From Sphingobacteriales bacterium (lineage in GTDB: Bacteria; Bacteroidota; Bacteroidia; Sphingobacteriales; Sphingobacteriaceae): a stretch of 64,000 bases of DNA. Each line of letters opens with the position of its first letter. The first letter of the stretch is position 1. The stretch is from NCBI GenBank assembly GCA_014763615.1, contig JACXVB010000001.1, positions 124,001 through 188,000 on the forward strand. The letters run 5' to 3'. The notes below the pieces were generated by a model that saw nothing but the letters and a program-made list of their open reading frames with translations, ran no database searches and had not been told where the DNA came from. Shown piece by piece: positions 59,824-64,000 of this stretch. A program made the translations under genes and the position numbers.

Positions 59824-59850
59824 AAACGCCCGAGGAATCGGGCGTTTTTT
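59824..59850 (+). terminator. Terminator after the tail-specific protease gene
   Basis: AAACGCCCGA (59824-59833) and TCGGGCGTTT (59838-59847) form a perfect 10-bp GC-rich stem with a 4-base loop and a T-run. Confidence 0.92.
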
Positions 59851-59928
59851 GTAACCAAAAGGTTATACTTTTTTCTCTACAATCTTCTTAAATTGGGATT
59901 TCAACTAAATCTTAAAATTTGTTACCCC

Positions 59929-61581
59929 ATGGATAGAAGAAAATTCCTCATCAACACTTCTGTTGCTGGTTTGGCTAGTACAACATTAGCCGCCACAACA
60001 TTTAAGCTGCAAGCCAGCGAACTCAAGAAGAAGTCCGATATTTCTAAGAATGATTTGTTTCTTGATGAATTCGAGTTAAATGAAATCACAATAGATCAGT
60101 TACAAGAAATGATGGAAAGTGGTAAAACCACCGCAAAAGCCATCACAGAAATGTATTTGAAAAGAATTGATGCAATGGATAAAAAAGGTCCGGCGATTAA
60201 TGCTGTGATTGAAATTAATACGGATGCAGTAAAAATTGCAGAGCAATTAGATGGGGAGCGTAAAGCTGGAAAAGTGAGGGGTAAAATGCATGGAATTCCA
60301 GTTTTGATTAAAGATAACATTAATACTGGCGATAGAATGATGACTACAGCCGGAGCTTTAGCGATGGTTGGCAACTACGCCAAAGAAGATGCTTTTATTG
60401 TGAAGCAGTTGAGAGCTGCTGGAGCCGTTTTATTAGGAAAAACCAATTTAAGTGAATGGGCTAACTTCCGCTCGAACGATTCGACCAGTGGTTGGAGCGG
60501 TAGAGGTGGACAAACACGCATGCCTTATATTTTAGATCGCAACCCATCGGGCTCTAGTGCCGGAACTGGGGCTGCAGTTTCTGCTAATTTTTGTGCCATC
60601 GGTATCGGAACAGAAACAGATGGTTCTATCACTTCTCCTTCGTCTATGAATGGTTTGGTAGGCATCAAACCTACCGTAGGTTTGTTGAGTAGAACAGGGA
60701 TTATTCCAATTTCAGCCACACAAGATACTGCAGGCCCAATGGGGCGTACGGTAAAAGATGTAGCCATTTTCTTGGAAGCTTTAGCAGGGGTAGATCCTAA
60801 AGATGGAGTAACCAAAGAGAGTGAGGGAAAGGTAAAAAAATATGCTGAAGGTTTAAGTAAAGCAGGCTTAAAAGGGAAAAGAATTGGTGTAGAGAAATCT
60901 TTCTTATCCAGAGGAAATCAACAGGTGATTGATATTTTCAAGAAATCTTTAGACTTGATGAAATCACTGGGAGCAACCATTGTTGAGGTAGATTTAAGAA
61001 GCAAAGTTTATAAAGCGTCTGGCAATGCCGAGTTAGATGTTTTAGAATATGAATTTAAAGATGGATTGAACAAATATTTGGCAACAGCCAATGCTAAAGT
61101 GAAAACTTTAGCGGATGTAATTGCATTTAATAAAGCGCATGAAGCAGAATCTATGCCTTTCTTTGGGCAGGATTTGTTGATAGATAGTGATGCGAAAGCC
61201 GGTTTAGATGATCCAAAATATAAGGAAGCATTGGCTAAATCTACTTCTTCAAGAGCGATTATTTCACAAGTATTAAAGGAGAACAATTTAGATGCGATTT
61301 GCGGCATTTCCAACGGACCTGCGGCTTGTATCGATAATATTAATGGCGATTATGGCACAGGATTCTCGTTTTCTGGTCCGGCGGCTACGGCAGGTTATCC
61401 GCACATTACTTTACCACAAGGTTGGGTACACGGATTGCCTATCGGGATTTCTTTTATTTCTGATGCATATCAGGAAGATAAAATCATCAAGATTGCTTAT
61501 GCCTTTGAGCAAGCCACGATGCAGCGAAAAGCTCCAAAATTTATTCCAACAGCAATACCAAAAGCAGGTACAAACTCCTAG
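59929..61581 (+). CDS. Tat-exported amidase-signature hydrolase
   Basis: 550 residues from ATG 59929. Twin-arginine signal: MDRRKFLINTSVAGLASTT, then an Ala-rich h-region and cleavage before about residue 30. The upstream TTG/ATG at 59893 would bury the signal and is rejected. The amidase catalytic triad is present: Lys in VLIKDNINTG, cis-Ser in NPSGSSAGTGAAV and Ser in TETDGSITSPSSM, then GLVGIKPTVGLLSRTG. The reaction is hydrolysis of an amide bond, substrate unknown. A perfect long terminator follows. Confidence 0.92.
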   Translation: MDRRKFLINTSVAGLASTTLAATTFKLQASELKKKSDISKNDLFLDEFELNEITIDQLQEMMESGKTTAKAITEMYLKRIDAMDKKGPAINAVIEINTDAVKIAEQLDGERKAGKVRGKMHGIPVLIKDNINTGDRMMTTAGALAMVGNYAKEDAFIVKQLRAAGAVLLGKTNLSEWANFRSNDSTSGWSGRGGQTRMPYILDRNPSGSSAGTGAAVSANFCAIGIGTETDGSITSPSSMNGLVGIKPTVGLLSRTGIIPISATQDTAGPMGRTVKDVAIFLEALAGVDPKDGVTKESEGKVKKYAEGLSKAGLKGKRIGVEKSFLSRGNQQVIDIFKKSLDLMKSLGATIVEVDLRSKVYKASGNAELDVLEYEFKDGLNKYLATANAKVKTLADVIAFNKAHEAESMPFFGQDLLIDSDAKAGLDDPKYKEALAKSTSSRAIISQVLKENNLDAICGISNGPAACIDNINGDYGTGFSFSGPAATAGYPHITLPQGWVHGLPIGISFISDAYQEDKIIKIAYAFEQATMQRKAPKFIPTAIPKAGTNS

Positions 61582-61617
61582 AACAAAAAAAGCGCTCCAA
61601 AGAGCGCTTTTTTTGTT
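61582..61617. terminator. Long bidirectional terminator
   Basis: AACAAAAAAAGCGCTC (61582-61597) and GAGCGCTTTTTTTGTT (61602-61617) form a perfect 16-bp stem with a 4-base loop. Flanking A- and T-runs allow use in both directions between the converging amidase and helicase genes. Confidence 0.92.
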
Positions 61618-61629
61618 TTTGATGATTGA

Positions 61630-64000
61630 TTAGTCGTTTTCATCTTCTTTCAAATCATTCATCAAGCCTTCAGCATTTCTGAAATTGCTTTTCACAAAAT
61701 TACACCAATGGCAGTCGGTTTTGCCGCAGCCTTGGGTAAACTCCATATTCATAATCTTAGCGTAAGTACTTTTTATTTGATCTTTCACAATGGTATAAGC
61801 CTCGGGCGTAATGTAAATAGGCTCTTTTTGATAAACTCCAGATTTATCTGGCTCGATAAAATCAAATTCGGTACTGATGACTTCCCAGTCTTTTCGAGCA
61901 TCACTATCCACTAAAATTTTATAAAAAACACCTTGTCGCCAATAATCACCACCTAAAGGATTTTTATCATTTGGAGGCAAAAATTTGACTTTTGCATTTT
62001 CATAGCTTCCAGTTTTATAATCTACCACATTGGCTTGCTTTCCGTTAAATTCTAATTTATCAATCACTCCTTTTATCGGTACACCGTCTGTTTCTACATT
62101 TTTAATCGAGTATTCTGTAGTGGTCACTTTTTCCCATTCGTTCACATATTTCTGATAATATTCAGGTAAGATTTTCTCGCCATAAGCTATCCTACGCTTA
62201 AATTGTTCATCCGTAAAAGCTTCTCTATTGCGGTTCATGTACCAAGAAAAATCACTCAAAAACTGCTCAACACTATTAAATTGATTGTCATTTTCTGGCA
62301 AAGCCCTAAACAGTTTATTTAATGCCCAATGGACAGCAGATCCAAATGTGAGCGTATCGCTTTTTCCACTAGGCACTTGAATTAAATTCTGGAAATAGAA
62401 TTTTAGTGGGCAATCCAAATAATTATTTAAATGAGTAACACTGAGCGCATAATTTTCTAATAAGTGATGTATGTATTCTTCATCAATTAAACCTAATGAA
62501 GGTTGTTCTTCCTCAGAGAATTGTAAAATGAAAAAGTCGGTTAGAACTTCTTCTGGAATAGATTTTTTCTCGATTTTAACTTCTGTTTGAGAAATAATTT
62601 CTCCAATAAATAAAGTAGGCTCCAGCAGTTTCCCTTTATGATCTTGCTCAGGATAGCTGATAAAAAGATACTTTTTTGCTCGAGTTAAAGCCACATAAAA
62701 TAGCCTTCGCAGTTCTTCAAAATTTTCATCTTTTGCTTTAGAACTTTGGAAAATCGTATCAGGTAATTTGTATTCTCCGGCAGCAAAACCTCTTTTCTTT
62801 TCCCAAACTTGTGTAGTAGCACCTATCAGAAAGACATATTCAAACTCTAAACCTTTTGAACCGTGACAAGTGAGAAAATTAACGCCTTTCTCATTAAAAA
62901 TATGCTGTTGAAGGTCTAAAGAAAGATCATTTTCATCCAATAAATCTATTAAAGTGACAAATTCTTTTAAACTTAAATCAGGCTTTTTGCGGCTTTCATC
63001 TTTGAGGAAATTGAAGAGTGAAGAAAGCGCCTGCATCAGCCAAGTTTTTTCTGGAGATTTCAGCACATAAGCCAAAATACCGCCGCGAACCATGATTTTT
63101 TCAAACAACACTTGCAGTGTTAAATTATTCACTTCTTTAATCCAAAACTCTAAATCCTCACTTAAACGTTTAATATGTTGAGTGCTGTGACTATCAAACA
63201 AACTTTGCTGAGGTTTACTTGCAATTTCATAGATTTTTCTTCGGATAGAGGTGGTTTCTTTTTTGCTTGAGCTATTAAATTTCTTGACTTCTACCGAGAT
63301 TTTTGCCACATCCATCGGCTCAATCTCGTAAAAATCATAGTGCATGATCTCGAATAATAATTCATCTCCACTGTAAGGGAAATCATTCTCTGCAGAGAGA
63401 TAGCGTAAAATATTGATGATTTTTTTGCCAAAAGGCTCACGTAAAATATTGACTTTTCGTTTGGTGTTTACCGGTATTCCTTTGATTTGGAAGTATCTGG
63501 CAAGTTCCTCGCCTGATTTATGTTCTTTATAAATCACGGCAATTTCCTCAGGCCTTATTCCTTCTTTTAACAAATTTTCTATTTGATGAGTAACCGCGGC
63601 AAACTCATGAAAAGCAGTTTCGTAAGCTAATATCTGGGGCTTGGCTTTTACTTCTTTTAAGTTTTCATTCTTAGAAAGAAGCTTTTTATCCAAACCAGGT
63701 AATTGAACTTTGACGTTATTATTGGCAATCAACGCCCCAGAAATATCTAAAATGGATTGTGTAGAGCGATAATTATCGGTTAACATCACTCGGTATAAAT
63801 CTCTTTCATAAGCTTTAGCATAAGCTTCTATATTTTCAATATTGGCTCCCTGAAAACGAAAAATGGATTGGTCATCATCACCCACCACAAAAATATTGGG
63901 TTTATCCCAGTAGTTAATCAATAAACTAATCAACTCGTTTTGCGAGCCGCTGGTGTCTTGATATTCATCCACTAAAACATATAAAAACCGCTCTTGATAG
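61630..64000 (-). CDS. UvrD/Rep-family helicase fused to an iron-sulfur PD-(D/E)XK nuclease (5' end missing)
   Basis: Continues past the right edge; the frame is still open at 63999 and reads YQERFLYVLVDEYQDTS, so the GTG at 63972 is internal. Visible parts are helicase motif II (DEYQDT), motif III (VGDDDQSIFRFQGA), motif IV (TDNYRST), the domain 2 motif CHGSKGLEFEYVFL and the final VALTRAKKYLFISYP. A C-terminal nuclease follows with GVIDKLEFNG and VVDYKTGS (the Asp and Asp-x-Lys of the PD-(D/E)XK site). One Cys in LDCPLKFYF and three in GCGKTDCHWCNF match a 4Fe-4S staple as in AddB. It is likely a DNA repair helicase-nuclease; the Walker A part is outside. Confidence 0.92.
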   Translation of the reverse strand, partial: YQERFLYVLVDEYQDTSGSQNELISLLINYWDKPNIFVVGDDDQSIFRFQGANIENIEAYAKAYERDLYRVMLTDNYRSTQSILDISGALIANNNVKVQLPGLDKKLLSKNENLKEVKAKPQILAYETAFHEFAAVTHQIENLLKEGIRPEEIAVIYKEHKSGEELARYFQIKGIPVNTKRKVNILREPFGKKIINILRYLSAENDFPYSGDELLFEIMHYDFYEIEPMDVAKISVEVKKFNSSSKKETTSIRRKIYEIASKPQQSLFDSHSTQHIKRLSEDLEFWIKEVNNLTLQVLFEKIMVRGGILAYVLKSPEKTWLMQALSSLFNFLKDESRKKPDLSLKEFVTLIDLLDENDLSLDLQQHIFNEKGVNFLTCHGSKGLEFEYVFLIGATTQVWEKKRGFAAGEYKLPDTIFQSSKAKDENFEELRRLFYVALTRAKKYLFISYPEQDHKGKLLEPTLFIGEIISQTEVKIEKKSIPEEVLTDFFILQFSEEEQPSLGLIDEEYIHHLLENYALSVTHLNNYLDCPLKFYFQNLIQVPSGKSDTLTFGSAVHWALNKLFRALPENDNQFNSVEQFLSDFSWYMNRNREAFTDEQFKRRIAYGEKILPEYYQKYVNEWEKVTTTEYSIKNVETDGVPIKGVIDKLEFNGKQANVVDYKTGSYENAKVKFLPPNDKNPLGGDYWRQGVFYKILVDSDARKDWEVISTEFDFIEPDKSGVYQKEPIYITPEAYTIVKDQIKSTYAKIMNMEFTQGCGKTDCHWCNFVKSNFRNAEGLMNDLKEDEND

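Noticed and set aside
1-64000. CRISPR arrays, tRNA or rRNA genes, insertion sequences, prophage
   Set aside because: No regularly spaced repeats, cloverleaf-like conserved blocks, transposase or integrase motifs were seen by eye; a search with tRNAscan-SE and ISfinder would settle it.

Overview
This window comes from a Bacteroidota genome, most likely a member of the Sphingobacteriaceae close to Pedobacter. The reasons are uniformly low GC, Bacteroidota-type -7 boxes (TAnnTTTG) instead of sigma70 boxes, frequent TTG starts, an OmpA protein with thrombospondin-type calcium repeats, a pair of futalosine-pathway menaquinone genes, DUF4292 and DUF4920 lipoproteins, and many proteins ending in outer-membrane beta-barrels. 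These taxonomic points are inference from family knowledge; no rRNA or tRNA gene is present. The window is almost entirely genic. It holds no prophage, insertion sequence, CRISPR array or obvious island.

Layout. 1-966: the 3' end of infB, then a decayed LysR regulator. 954-6196: a TetR repressor divergent from a three-gene tripartite exporter (ABC, HlyD, TolC) whose ATPase has lost most canonical catalytic motifs. 6193-10194 (minus): an envelope glycan operon with O-antigen ligase, GT2 glycosyltransferase and an MsbA-like flippase. 10236-14022: MeaB GTPase, Xaa-Pro aminopeptidase and an abundant OmpA protein. 14094-17656: a small membrane protein, RidA, an EamA transporter and RecG. 17700-21109: M28 peptidase, MFS transporter and ScpA. 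21081-26283: a Gfo/Idh/MocA oxidoreductase, glyA and a soluble hybrid histidine kinase. 26396-29549 (minus): rlmN, comF and a beta-helix lipoprotein.

29812-34183: an amidohydrolase (candidate aminofutalosine deaminase), a nitronate monooxygenase-like flavoprotein, acylphosphatase, a Wzx-like flippase and dUTPase. 34185-41561: a cell-envelope block with a TPR protein, a LolB-like DUF4292 lipoprotein, an EnvC-type pseudo-peptidase, two tandem TatA proteins, GatA and a LysM lytic transglycosylase. 41558-45488: MscS, a DUF4920 lipoprotein, and the minus-strand set futalosine hydrolase, MqnD and a Tat-exported Mn-type superoxide dismutase. 45569-47518: PTPS/QueD, FolE and FabD. 47621-54771: a giant NtrY-like membrane histidine kinase translationally coupled to a 1149-residue outer-membrane protein. 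54826-64000: a coiled-coil membrane protein, a GHL10 glycoside hydrolase, a Tsp/Prc protease, a Tat-exported amidase and the 3' part of a UvrD-type helicase fused to a nuclease.

Functional threads that run across the window are envelope assembly and remodelling, Tat export with two visible Tat substrates, and menaquinone synthesis by the futalosine route. The most unusual items are the exporter with a degenerate ATPase and palindromic operator sites, the kinase/outer-membrane-protein pair, the EnvC homologue lacking all four zinc ligands, and the tandem tatA genes. The second tatA and the small membrane protein at 14094 are genuine-looking genes of 54 and 47 codons.
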